From positions 17,826,125 through 17,890,124 of the forward strand of contig JABAKD010000016.1 in assembly GCA_012845835.1 (NCBI GenBank): a DNA stretch of 64,000 nucleotides. Reading direction: 5' to 3'. Source of the stretch: Undaria pinnatifida. Its lineage: Eukaryota > Sar > Phaeophyceae > Laminariales > Alariaceae. The notes below the pieces were generated by a model. The model was not told the origin of the DNA and did no database searches. It saw only the letters and a program-made list of their open reading frames with translations. A program made the translations under genes and the position numbers. This document shows positions 52,656 through 62,215 of the stretch, one piece after another. Numbering within the stretch: the first letter of the stretch is position 1; each line of letters starts with the position of its first letter.

Positions 52656-53425
52656 AAGACAAGACAAGACAAGACAAGACAAGACAAGACAAGACAAGAC
52701 AAGACAAGACAAGACAAGACAAGACAAGACAAGACAAGACAGGACAGGACAAGACAGGACAAGACAAGACAAGACAAGACAAGACAAGACAAGACAAGAC
52801 AAGACAAGACAAGACAAGACAAGACAAGACAAGACAAGACAAGACAAGACAAGACAAGACAAGACAAGACAAGACAAGATAAGACAAGACAAGACGAGAC
52901 GAGACAAGACAAGGCAAGACAAGACAAGACAAGACAAGACAAGACAAGACAAGACAAGACAAGACAAGACAAGACAAGACAAGACAAGACAAGACAATGC
53001 TAGGCAAGACAAGACAAGACAAGACAAGACAAGACAAGACAAGACAAGACAAGACAAGAAAAGAAAAGACAAGACAAGACAAGACAAGACAGGACAGGAC
53101 AAGACAAGACAAGACAAGACAAGACAAGACAAGACAAGACAAGACAAGACAAGACAAGACAAGACAAGACAAGACAAGACAAGACAAGACAAGACAAGAC
53201 AAGACAAGACAAGACAAGACAAGACAAGACAAGACAAGACAAGACAAGACAAGACAAGACAAGACAAGACAAGACAAGACAAGACAAGACAAGACAAGAC
53301 AAGACAAGACAAGACAAGACAAGACAAGACAAGACAAGACAAGACAAGACAAGACAAGACAAGACAAGACAAGACAAGAAAGAAAAGAAAAGACAAGACA
53401 AGACAAGACAAGACAAGACGAGACA
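52656..53425. repeat. (AAGAC)n microsatellite, 770 bp
   Basis: A very long pentanucleotide run with few variants (AGGAC, AAGAA, AAGAT, GAGAC). All six frames are open in places, so the long predicted frames here are artefacts. Its purity suggests recent expansion. Confidence 0.97.
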
Positions 53426-53451
53426 ACAAGGATAGATCGATTCTACAGTAC

Positions 53452-53615
53452 TGCTACCGCTACTATCACTGCTACTCCTATACTAATAATGGCCTACCAC
53501 TACACGAATAATGGCCTGCTACTGCTACTGCTACTGCTACTGCTACTACTACTACTACTACTGCTGCTACTACTATTGCTGCTGCTACTACTACTACTAC
53601 AACTACTACTACTCA
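53452..53615. repeat. (CTA/CTG)n triplet-rich tract
   Basis: An irregular mix of CTA, CTG and ACT triplets follows the AAGAC run and ends 44 bp before a candidate exon. Confidence 0.8.
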
Positions 53616-53658
53616 CTCACCGGTCGTCTGTTCTGCCGGCCATACTGTGAGCTCTTAC

Positions 53659-53713
53659 GGAGGCCGCCGCCGTGCGGAAGGTGTCTGTCTCCCCGAACAG
53701 GCCGCTGATGATC
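53659..53713 (-). CDS. Candidate exon 5' of the LRR gene
   Basis: 55 nt, phase 2 in and phase 0 out; donor CCTCC|GTAAGA. It encodes IISGLFGETDTFRTAAAS. The open frame extends upstream through MHVLRGDMNGR to an ATG at 53748, so it could instead be a first coding exon. Its phase does not meet that of 51086 directly; a further exon would be needed. Confidence 0.5.
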
Positions 53714-53782
53714 CTGCCGTTCATGTCCCCCCGCAAAACGTGCATGCATTAGCATGTTTGCTATCGGACAATATGCTGCATA

Positions 53783-53811
53783 CCTGATAACGACCTTCAA
53801 GGTCGATCACT
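53783..53811 (-). CDS. Candidate very short exon 5' of the LRR gene
   Basis: A strong acceptor (TTTCTTCTTATTTTCTG upstream, ending GGTAG) and donor TATCAG|GTATGC enclose 29 nt, readable only as VIDLEGRYQ (phase 1 in, phase 0 out). It is close to the exon at 53659 but the phases disagree, so one of the two may be wrong. Confidence 0.32.
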
Positions 53812-53919
53812 CCTACCAGGCACACGTTATCAGAAAATAAGAAGAAAGCCAAGGAAACGAAAAAGGGAAATCAAAATGCAGAAGTTGAAATCCCTTTTTA
53901 TTGAAACTAAACATACGCT

Positions 53920-54112
53920 ACCCGGCATGATACAGCTGCTGTACAGCTGTGAGATCAAGGATTTAGTCGAAACTCGTCTTTGCAAGCTGTGTGCGATACT
54001 CCGATCGCGCGTATTACGGGGGGTGCATTTCCCCAAGAAGGGTATAGATCGGCAACCCCCTCAGTACTAACTGCACAGTAGTACCAGGGTCAACAGGGCG
54101 ATACAAAGTACA
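53920..54112. repeat. Dispersed repeat T1, copy 1
   Basis: It shares CAGCTGTGAGATCAAGGATT, TTTGCAAGCTGTGTGCGATA and CGATCGCGCGTATTACGGG with copies at 57896 and 62064. No terminal repeat or frame is evident. Confidence 0.7.
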
Positions 54113-54939
54113 TTCCTCTTGTACCTCCATGTGTTTGGTGTGATGAATGCTAGCTCAGTGGAAACTGTGTACGTCTAATGTTTCGGACCCGTGGCATGCC
54201 GTGCCACGGTATAACCAGTACAGAATCGCTACAAAAAACGAACACTAAGAAAGGTAAGCTGGGACCAACAAACAGGAAACACTAAATGAACAGTGCCGTT
54301 ACACTGAAGATATGGTAGGTTGCACCCGTTATCAAATGAAAAAATCAGCGTGGGCCAGCTAACGAGTTTATACCAGGTATCATTACTAGGCGTCCTGCGC
54401 TGTAATACTAGTATCATGGACAAAAGCAAGCGCGTCGTCTGCGTGATATGCGCCCCAGAACGCAGTACCATGTTGCATTGTAACAGTAGTCCGAAGTATG
54501 ACTATCGTATTTTTTATAATATATAGCTTGAATGTGATACTGCACTCGATCTCATACTCGCACCGTATGGGGTATGTTATAGAGAGCGCGCACAACAGGT
54601 ACCACTTGGGGATTCTGCTGTTATTTCCCCCTCCGTCGTAACGAATAGCGATTGTCCATGTGAGCACGTCGTGACCATAAATGCGTAGGTTTTCCTGATT
54701 TTATTTCCCTTCTGGTTTTTCTTCTTCTCCCTTGCTGCGGTGTTCACGAGCGGTCGACGCTGAATGGAGCTCTCTGTAACGTTGCACTGATGATGCACGT
54801 CATGGTCGGATGGCAAAAGGCACCGTACTAAAACTAAATACTACGTACAGTACCAGGCAGGTTTTAGAGCGAGTGCCTCCTTTATTAACAGCTGTTTGCA
54901 CCTCTTGAAGTGTAGTATTAATAAAGACAAGACACATCT
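54113..54939. other. No clear gene
   Basis: One minus-strand frame near 54700-54790 (CNVTESSIQRRPLVNTAARE followed by a lysine-rich end) looks coding but has no usable donor. I see nothing else to support. Confidence 0.3.
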
Positions 54940-55552
54940 TACGGCAGACGGTGCAGAGGGTGCGCCATTTTTTTTTTTTTTCCGGGGCTCTTTACTTGAG
55001 TTTTATACTCTTGATAGTGTACTCCACACTATCAATAATAAGTACTTCGTATATACTATAAATAGTAAACTCTACAGCAACTGAGTTAAATCGACACACG
55101 ACGCGTATGAAAATACGCGGAAGTGTGGTGAGCTAAAGCTTTATTTTTCCCCATCCGCCGGAGGATAAAAAAAAAAAAAAAAAAAAAAAAAAGAAGTAAA
55201 TTCTACACTCTCAATAGTATACTCTATACTATTAATGGTACACCCCTCTGAGGCAGAAAAAAAATATTCTGAGAAAAAAATACGAAGTGCAAACTGGATG
55301 CCCAATCCCATGGCCTAGATATACCAAAATATTTAGTAATATACCTGGTATTGCCAAACGAGAATGACTTTTCGACAACAAGGTTGGGTTAACCCCTCTA
55401 GAGCCCCCGAACCCCTCCCTATACTAAATCCAAGTAACTTTGTTCCCAAAAACGGGTTTCCAGTTGTAAAGGGGTTAAGGAGCCCCGTCTTGCAGAAAAC
55501 GGTTTTTGGGCGATAGAAGAGTGCTATGATACCCGTATCGTAGCACATGTCT
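54940..55552. mobile_element. Family M1 element with nested retroposon
   Basis: Left end CGGCAGACGGTGCAGAGGGT, right end CCGTATCGTAGCACATGTCT. The P1 copy at 55078-55193 is inserted inside, and flanking ACTCT.ATAGT motifs occur on both sides of it (55008-55040 and 55200-55235). Confidence 0.62.
55078..55193 (+). mobile_element. Poly(A) retroposon P1 nested in M1
   Basis: CAACTGAGTTAAATCGACAC, GTGTGGTGAGCTAAAGC and CCCCATCCGCCGGAGGAT are followed by 26 A. The long clean A tail suggests a fairly young insertion. Confidence 0.78.
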
Positions 55553-55858
55553 CACATCGCGAGGGGGGGCACACCAGTTGAAACTATCAACAGAGTTGAG
55601 TCCTTGCCATGTTGGCAGTGGCATGGTAAAAGGGCTCTGACGGTCCAGATAGGTTAACCCCATAATACCGACGGAGGAGGACACGAAAAAAAAAACATCA
55701 TTCCCCCCCAAAAAAAAACTCCGGAGAACGTAGTTTTTCACAATGATTCGGGCACAAGCAACATCATCAGCCGCCGGTGTCTAAAGCCAAGACAGTCAGA
55801 TGCTATCATCAAATATAATATCTGTATATATAAGACAAAGTCGTTGTCGCCGTCTTAC

Positions 55859-55958
55859 TTGATGAGTTAGTCGAGCCTCGCGGATTCGCCGCCCCGGGGC
55901 GTTTCGGCCCCGGATTTCGGCGTGGGTCTGGTGGGTCGGGTGCAAACAGGGGAGAACG
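55859..55958 (-). CDS. Candidate exon 5' of the LRR gene
   Basis: 100 nt, phase 2 in and phase 0 out; donor CATCAA|GTAAGA. It encodes VLPCLHPTHQTHAEIRGRNA and PGRRIREARLTHQ. The upstream exon at 56486 leaves phase 2. The acceptor (ATACAAG) is weak; CACCAG 25 bases further in is better in sequence but fits the wrong phase. Confidence 0.5.
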
Positions 55959-56299
55959 CTTGTATTCCATGAACACGACAAAATACAAAACTCTGTAACA
56001 CTACTACTGTAAATAAATGCGGAAATGGTTGGCAGAGGGTCATAGGAGAGATACTACTACCACTACTGCTTTTTATATCGAAGGTCATTTGATTTATATC
56101 AGAATGAGATCATCTACGCTGCATACATTGTCGGAGGGCAATAGCGATACTATTGTACACACCGCGGTAAATAAAGCTGAAGTTTTTCAGTTGAGCTGAA
56201 GTTTTTCGACGGCTTGCCCGCAACATGCACAAAACTCACACCACATAAAAATGACTTTTTTTATAAGTTTGGCACGATTTGGGTACAGAAAAAAATGAC

Positions 56300-56485
56300 A
56301 CACAGTAGGTGGCCCTATATAGTGCGGTTCATATAGTGCGGGTGTCCGATATTGCGCGGGTGAAATCGTTTGGCACAACATAGACCCCTCTATAGTGGCC
56401 GGTTTTTATATAGTGCTGGTGCCCGGTATAGTGCGGGTAAATTTTCGTGACACATACCCGCACTATGTAGGGCCACCTACCGTAC
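56300..56485. mobile_element. Inverted-repeat element abutting a splice donor
   Basis: GTAGGTGGCCCTATATAGTG at 56306 and CACTATGTAGGGCCACCTAC at 56461 are inverted ends. Inside, TATAGTGCGG-type motifs recur several times. Its right end lies within about 5 bp of the donor of the exon at 56486. It is non-coding. Confidence 0.78.
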
Positions 56486-56637
56486 CTCTTCCCACGCAAT
56501 CCCGACGACGAGAGCTTTACCACGGAACCAGCGCCTTCGTACAGCCGCTGTGCGGGCGGTACCGTCCCGCCCGGCAGAGGGTCAACATCGACCGTGCTTG
56601 CCTTCCCCCTTTGGACCGACGGCCGCGTATTTTGCGC
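56486..56637 (-). CDS. Candidate exon 5' of the LRR gene
   Basis: 152 nt, phase 0 in and phase 2 out; acceptor CTTTTTTTCAG (strong), donor GAAGAG|GTACGG. It encodes AQNTRPSVQRGKASTVDVDP, then LPGGTVPPAQRLYEGAGSVV and ends GLRGKR. Splice sites and composition are good. It joins 55859 in phase; whether it belongs to the LRR gene or a separate one is open. Confidence 0.66.
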
Positions 56638-57404
56638 CTGAAAAAAAGTCAATAGGGAACAGCAAAAATACAAGAGTACGCATTGATTGGCTCGAGGGCG
56701 CCCAAAAAAAAATCCATGATGACCTGCATGACTTCTCTCCTTCCCCCCCGCCCCCCCTCCGCGCGCCTAGAGGACGGAAAAAAATGTGTTTCCACCCATC
56801 GCCATTATAAGCTTCCACGCACACACAAATAATGTGGTGTATCTGCCCGTTCAAACATGAAAATATGCGCAACGAAGCCTATTCATTTGCGCGATGTTCA
56901 TCTGAGATAGGGTAATCGGCCCTCCGACGGCTGGATGGAGGATAATATCCTCGGTCGAGTTCAACAGAAATCGCGAACGTTCGTGGGGAGGGGATGGACA
57001 TTAACCATCCCCTACTCATCAAATCACTTGATATTAATGTGACTGCCCCCCCCCTTCCGGGTACCCCCTGCCCCTGCCCATCCCCAGGAGACCCGAATCT
57101 GAACAAAGAGAGAGTGGGTCATGGACGTTATGTTCTGTGCGCTCCTCGATTAGCTGCAGTACCGGTAGATTACTTGGTATATCTGGAAGTTTTTTAGAGG
57201 GTGACATAATGTGGTATATAGTCTATATGTGTGTATGTGTGTGATCGTCTGCCGGCGCATACGAGAGATGATCTATTGATTGAAAAACAACGCGAAAGTT
57301 ATAATTCTTTGAAAAACAAAACAAGTCATATTATGATACCGCGTACCTCGTACCCGGTACGGTATGCGGTATGCGGTATGCGATATCGTTTACTTGACAG
57401 TATC

Positions 57405-57520
57405 GCGGCCTATTACGGGGGACCCTAGTAAATAGGACCTACGGTGGACACAAAAACCTATATATTCTTCTATTTTTACTAACAATATCTGGTCCTATTT
57501 ACTATCGTCCTCCGTAATAG
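57405..57520. mobile_element. Hairpin element
   Basis: GGCCTATTACGGGGGACCCT followed by AGTAAATAGGACC at 57408 is inverted at 57490 (GGTCCTATTTACTATCGTCC then TCCGTAATAG). The arms are about 33 bp and the loop about 50 bp. It is a compact MITE-like element. Confidence 0.7.
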
Positions 57521-57729
57521 TACCACTCGCTCTTTACAGTATCGTGGCCTATACCGAGAAGAAGATGGGGCCCGCTCTTTTCGTCCATACATGCCGGTAC
57601 CGACCGGCAAACAATCAAATGATATTGCGGCAAAAACTAGCCCGTAGGGCAGAGACTTTGTCCTCCCTCGTACGTAGCTCTAACCTTTTTCATCTTCGAC
57701 ATACTGCTCTACTAGATAGAAGTAGTCTC

Positions 57730-57840
57730 CTATAGGTGCGACTCATACCTCACGTTCAGTGTCATGTGGACTGTCCAGTGTCATGTGGGCTGCTCCATCG
57801 AAGGAGTCTCCTATAGGTGCGATTGGTATCTAACGTCATA
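57730..57840. repeat. Short direct repeats
   Basis: GTCTCCTATAGGTGCGA occurs twice (57726 and 57808) and CAGTGTCATGTGG twice between them. Confidence 0.65.
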
Positions 57841-57895
57841 AACGCTCGCGGATAAACATACTTCAAAAAAATATGTTATACTTGTATATTACATG

Positions 57896-58068
57896 TACTA
57901 CAGCTAGCTGTGAGATCGAAGATTCCGTCGACTCTCATATTTGCGCGCTGGGTGTGATACTTCGATCGCGCGTATTACTGGTGTGTGTCCTCGTTAGTCT
58001 AAGGATATAGGTCGGCGACTCCTCATAGAACTAGCTTGTAACACAGGACCAACAGGGTGATGCTAATC
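57896..58068. repeat. Dispersed repeat T1, copy 2
   Basis: CAGCTAGCTGTGAGATCGAA, TTCGATCGCGCGTATTACTG and ATATAGGTCGGCGACTCCTC match copies at 53920 and 62064. Confidence 0.7.
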
Positions 58069-58959
58069 AATCTGCGCACGGAAACTATAAAACTCGTTTT
58101 TGAGGGGGACAAAATCTGACGGCTGTGGAACGCACCGGTTTAATATGTATACATTCATCGCATAAGACGTATGACCGATGCGAGGAGGGCGCTCTTTTTA
58201 CAGGTATACAGGTGTATGTCGTACCTACCCGTGATGGTATTCATACAAGAACCACTATACTTGGAAACAACGTGTTTGTTCGGTTTTGCCACCACTCTTT
58301 CTCCTTTCCACTCAATGTCGCTGTGCATCTGCTAAGACGCTCTCTGCTGCTAGGCGTGATCGCCAGGAAGGACTGACAGCAGTGGTTGCGTCCGCGCTTG
58401 CACGAAAGAGGGTAATCTTGCGAGATTTTCATGTCCACCCCCTCCCTACAATGATCGGCCACCAAGCAATATCCACATATCATACCAGGTAGTACATATT
58501 CATGACCCACTTGTTGATGGTAATATAACAGCCAGGAAAATCCTCTGCGTCTTACGTTTTAGTTGTTGTAGGACTACAAACAGTAATCTAATCTGACAAT
58601 GGTGGAGCTGCTACCGACACCGAGCATTACATATGTACTACTGTACCAATAATGGTATTACTACGCTACTTACTTACTGTTGTTGTTGTACTGAGAGCTA
58701 GCGGGTAAAATGTTCGCCGTTTACCCGCGACCAAGAAGGGTAAACCTTGACCTTTGCTGTTAACACCCCCCCCTCTATTGTTCTGCACACTACGAGGTGT
58801 ACCCCCCCCTGAGCCGGAGACAAAACTTCGGTGGCCGAGGTACATACTGCGTACCACGGGTACCCAACATTCACGGCGGGGTGCTTGTTACTCACAGGTA
58901 TAATATCGGTACGTACAAGTACGTACCAAGTACGTACCTGGTATGTATGTGTTTAGCGT

Positions 58960-59395
58960 GCAGTAGTCCTGCTTGCGGCTCATACATATATTATCCCTTC
59001 GCTTTCATTGACACCACAAGCGCGTCCATAAATAAATATATTATTACATCGTCACGAAGAAGATAGCAAACACCTAGCTACGAGCGGGTGAAAGGTTAGC
59101 CGATTCTCCGACAACGGACAAAGTCCATTAACATATACTCCATCCCCTCTACAGCAGTACGTTGTGTATCATGGGTAAAAATGCATTATGCTTCCCAAGC
59201 CAAAGAAGACCAGGCACAGAAAATCTCAGCCGCAGACGGAACACACTGCATACCACAGGTACCCGACACTCTCCCAGCGGTGATTCAGGTATGATAAGTT
59301 ATTTGCGGTCCTGCTTCCTTCTCATATTCATACCAAACCCTCGCCCTCACTGACACCACGAGTTCGTCCATGTTTGGGAGACTGCGCAACCCCCA
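58960..59395 (-). pseudogene. Two decayed copies of the end of the exon at 59954
   Basis: The minus strand reads MDALVVSMKAKG at 59033-58996 and LRSLPNMDELVVSVRAR at 59390-59340, matching RSLPNMDALVVSMRAK of the exon at 59954-60283. The adjoining intron sequence (GTCCTGCTTSCGGYTCAT..) is copied too. Intact donors are lost. Confidence 0.7.
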
Positions 59396-59462
59396 ACCCG
59401 GGGCACTATACATAACACATCAAACGCCGACGTTTCATACGTACCAGGTACCCAATAACGCC

Positions 59463-59561
59463 CCCCTAAGTGAAAACTCGACGTGCTCAGTCCCAGGATT
59501 GTAGAGCTAGTCTCAATGACCACGGCCAAAATCATGGTATGATGATTACCCCCCCCCCCCC
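59463..59561 (+). mobile_element. SINE S1, short copy, poly(C) tail
   Basis: GTGAAAACTCGACGTGCTCA and GACCACGGCCAAAATCATGG lead to 16 C. Only the last 85 bp or so of the SINE is present. Confidence 0.65.
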
Positions 59562-59845
59562 CGCTGGAAAATAAATGGACTAGTTCGAAGCTGTCATCCA
59601 TATGCAAGAAAGTATTCACAAGATGCTCAAGTCCGCCTCTCATCAGTGCTGTTTAGTAGGATGCAGCTCACACTTCGTGCCATTCGCCGAACACAAACAC
59701 CTCACGGCGCTTCGCGCTTGGTGCACGCGATGTCTGCCTGGTCGGAGAAAGCCCGACGTGCTTCATCCCGGCATTGTAGGATATGCGAGGGTCCATGGTC
59801 GTAGCACTATACGGCTATGCATGAAACGAGTACCCCCCCCCCCCG
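59562..59845 (+). mobile_element. SINE S1, poly(C) tail
   Basis: It runs from AAGCTGTCATCCATATGCAA through CTCACGGCGCTTCGCGCTTG, GACGTGCTTCATCCCGGCAT and CGAGGGTCCATGGTCGTAGC to 14 C at about 59832. It follows directly on the C run of the previous copy. Confidence 0.78.
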
Positions 59846-59953
59846 CCCAGGGCCTGGTTTACTTAATACCTAATACCAGGTATGACACCGGTACGTATTA
59901 TCATACTTCAAAGTTAAGAGGTTATTTGCGGTCCTGCTCGCGGTCCATCATAC

Positions 59954-60283
59954 CTTCGCCCTCATTGACACCACCAGCGCGTCCATGTTAGGAAGGCTGC
60001 GAACCCCCGCCATCCCATTGTGGGCGCTCGCGACAAGGCTCTCGTTCAACTGATGGCGCAGAGCCACCCACGAGTGGCGAGCTCGGCGGCGGTAGTGGTG
60101 GGCGGGAAGACCATGTGAATCGCCACCACCATCACCACCACTTCCACTGCTGCCTTTGTTCTGATAGGCGGTAATGGTGTCGTTTTTGTTGAAGAAGTTC
60201 TTCTTTTTCTTCCTCTTGCTGCTGGCGATCGATTGCGGAATGCCGCTCTGCATGATGCCGTCGATACGACGAGGATTCTTCTT
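59954..60283 (-). CDS. Candidate exon 5' of the LRR gene
   Basis: 330 nt, phase 0 in and out; acceptor CCCCTCCCCGTCTTTCCTAG (strong), donor GCGAAG|GTATGA. It encodes KKNPRRIDGIMQSGIPQSIA, a lysine-rich patch (SSKRKKKKNFFNK), a Gly/Ser stretch, and ends SLPNMDALVVSMRAK. The basic patch could be a nuclear localisation signal (inference). Its phase fits 56486. Two decayed partial copies lie to its left. Confidence 0.7.
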
Positions 60284-60295
60284 CTAGGAAAGACG

Positions 60296-60760
60296 GGGAG
60301 GGGGGGGGGGGTGAACGAAATAAAACAATACAAAAAAAAAAACGTTACGGGGGGGGAGGGGGGGGGGGGCGAACGAGCGAAGGCAACACCGAAATGAATG
60401 TAGCTTGGGTGCAACCGGAAACAGGTTAGCCCTAACCCACACCGCAGCGCTACGAACTCAAACCCTAACCCCGACCCGAACCATAACCCAAAAGTTGAGG
60501 AATGCAAGCTAACGTTAACGGAATGGTGCAGGTGCAAGAGGCGCGACCGCAACCGCGTATCGACAATATTACGCACGGTGAAGCAGAGGAAGATTGTCTG
60601 GCCCCAAATCGACTTTGACACCGTACGGCGTCAAGTTGTGTCACCGAAACGGCATGGGCTCGGAAAGAGTAAGAAAAACGTCACACCACGCCCATTACTG
60701 ATGGCACCGCCCAACGGAATTTGCATGTCCTGCATTTGTGCCCCCCTCTTCGTATCATAC
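60296..60760. other. Upstream region, possible further exon
   Basis: Two G runs (60299-60311, 60350-60369) flank an A run. Near 60590-60640 both strands are open over about 50 bp (minus: VSKSIWGQTIFLCFTVR; plus: KQRKIVWPQIDFDTVRR). I cannot choose between them. No promoter is recognised. Confidence 0.25.
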
Positions 60761-60761
60761 C

Positions 60762-61870
60762 CGGCAAGCTAGAGAGGGCATCGTACCACCACCGCCACTT
60801 ACCTACCTAGAGACACCGTACAGCCGAGCTCACACTGTACTTGTACATGCACCGCTGGCAGCAAGAAAACATGCATAGACTAGCTGGTAGAATGTTTGTG
60901 GACGACATACCGCCGTCCATACTTGGTACATGAGCTATTCATGCATGCCTTGCTGACGGCCGACGAAAAGAGCATGCGACACACACTCGTCTCGTCAAAG
61001 AGTCCTCGTCGTACCCCGAAAGCTAGAGAGGGTCGTACCCGGAAAGCTAGAGGGAGCATCCTACCAAAACTACTAACACCATAACACCATCACCACACAC
61101 TACCTGCCTCGTCCTCGAGGAGAAAGAGAGTGCAGGTGAGGTAACATGATGATGGTGCAATTACCGCCGGTATCACACAGCTTTGTTTGTGGCTGACATA
61201 CAGCACATACTTCGTGCGTGAATCGTGCAAAGCAAGAAGCACGCGTCTTGTCGAACAGACCGCGGTGTACCTGGCAGTCCAGAGGGGGCATGGCACCACC
61301 ACCACCCGCAACGCCCGTGACGAGACAAAAACAATGCTACAGCCGAGGTCACGGTGCATGTACCACCGGTACTTGGTCTACCACCATTTCCTGCCTCGTC
61401 CTCGACGAGAAATATGGTGCAGCCGACGTCACATGGTGATGATGCACGCACCAACTAACTGTAGCTAAAAAGGTCGCCTTGTTTGTAGCCGATATATTCA
61501 TCAGTACTTCATGGGTACACATGTATTTCATCATAGTGAGTCATATGCAGGACTTGATGACGAAAAAGCACATTTTGTCGAAATAAAGACCGCGTCGTAC
61601 CTGGCACGCTAGAGAAGGCATTCCACCAACTCCTCCTCCTGCTGTCTCGTCTTCGACAAGAGAAGTAGCAGAACTCCAGTCGAGGTCACATCGTGCATGT
61701 ACCGCGGGGAGCAAGATAAACCAGTTTGTTTTGCGTTTTAGACTAGACTACATACTTTATATGTGACACAAGGTACATGAGTCGTGCATGATGACCTCAT
61801 GGCGCAAAAGTAAGCAAGAAGCAAGTGTCTCGTCTTGTCGAAAAGTCCGCGCAAGGCGATCGAATCGACA
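60762..61870. repeat. About 260-330-bp tandem repeat, four diverged copies
   Basis: Starts are near 60762, 61022, 61270 and 61599, each with GTACCYGGMA..CTAGAGAGGG, followed by CACCACC-rich sequence, CCTGCCTCGTCCTCGACGAG, AGCCGAGGTCAC and a CTCGTCGAAAAG block. Units are interrupted by short duplications (61005-61050). No coding frame persists. Confidence 0.7.
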
Positions 61871-62063
61871 CCCGCTGATTAACACTGCCTCGTGTACTCT
61901 AATAATTTTTCATTAATGAATCGCAGATCGTACAAGAGTCAACCCTCATCGAAAAGACCGGGCGATCCAATCGACACTCCCACTCCTCGCTGTGTACTCT
62001 AATCTCGAATATTAAGACATCTCCATCCAGTACAAGACATAATTGTAAAAAAAATGGAAATAC

Positions 62064-62215
62064 ACTCCAGCTGTGAGATCTATCTTTGCAAGCTGTGTGT
62101 GATAACTCTGATCGCGCGTATTACGGGTTGTGTGTCCTCATTAGACTGAGGATATAGTCTAGGTCGGCGACTCCCCTTGCAACTATTAATACAGTTAGTT
62201 ATGTGATCGAATCGA
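62064..62215. repeat. Dispersed repeat T1, copy 3
   Basis: CTCCAGCTGTGAGATCTATC, TTTGCAAGCTGTGTGTGATA and GATCGCGCGTATTACGGGTT mark it. Confidence 0.7.

Noticed and set aside
52509-53511. Long Leu-Ser-Cys or Lys-Thr-Arg-Gln-Asp proteins
   Set aside because: They are translations of the AAGAC pentamer, open in every frame.
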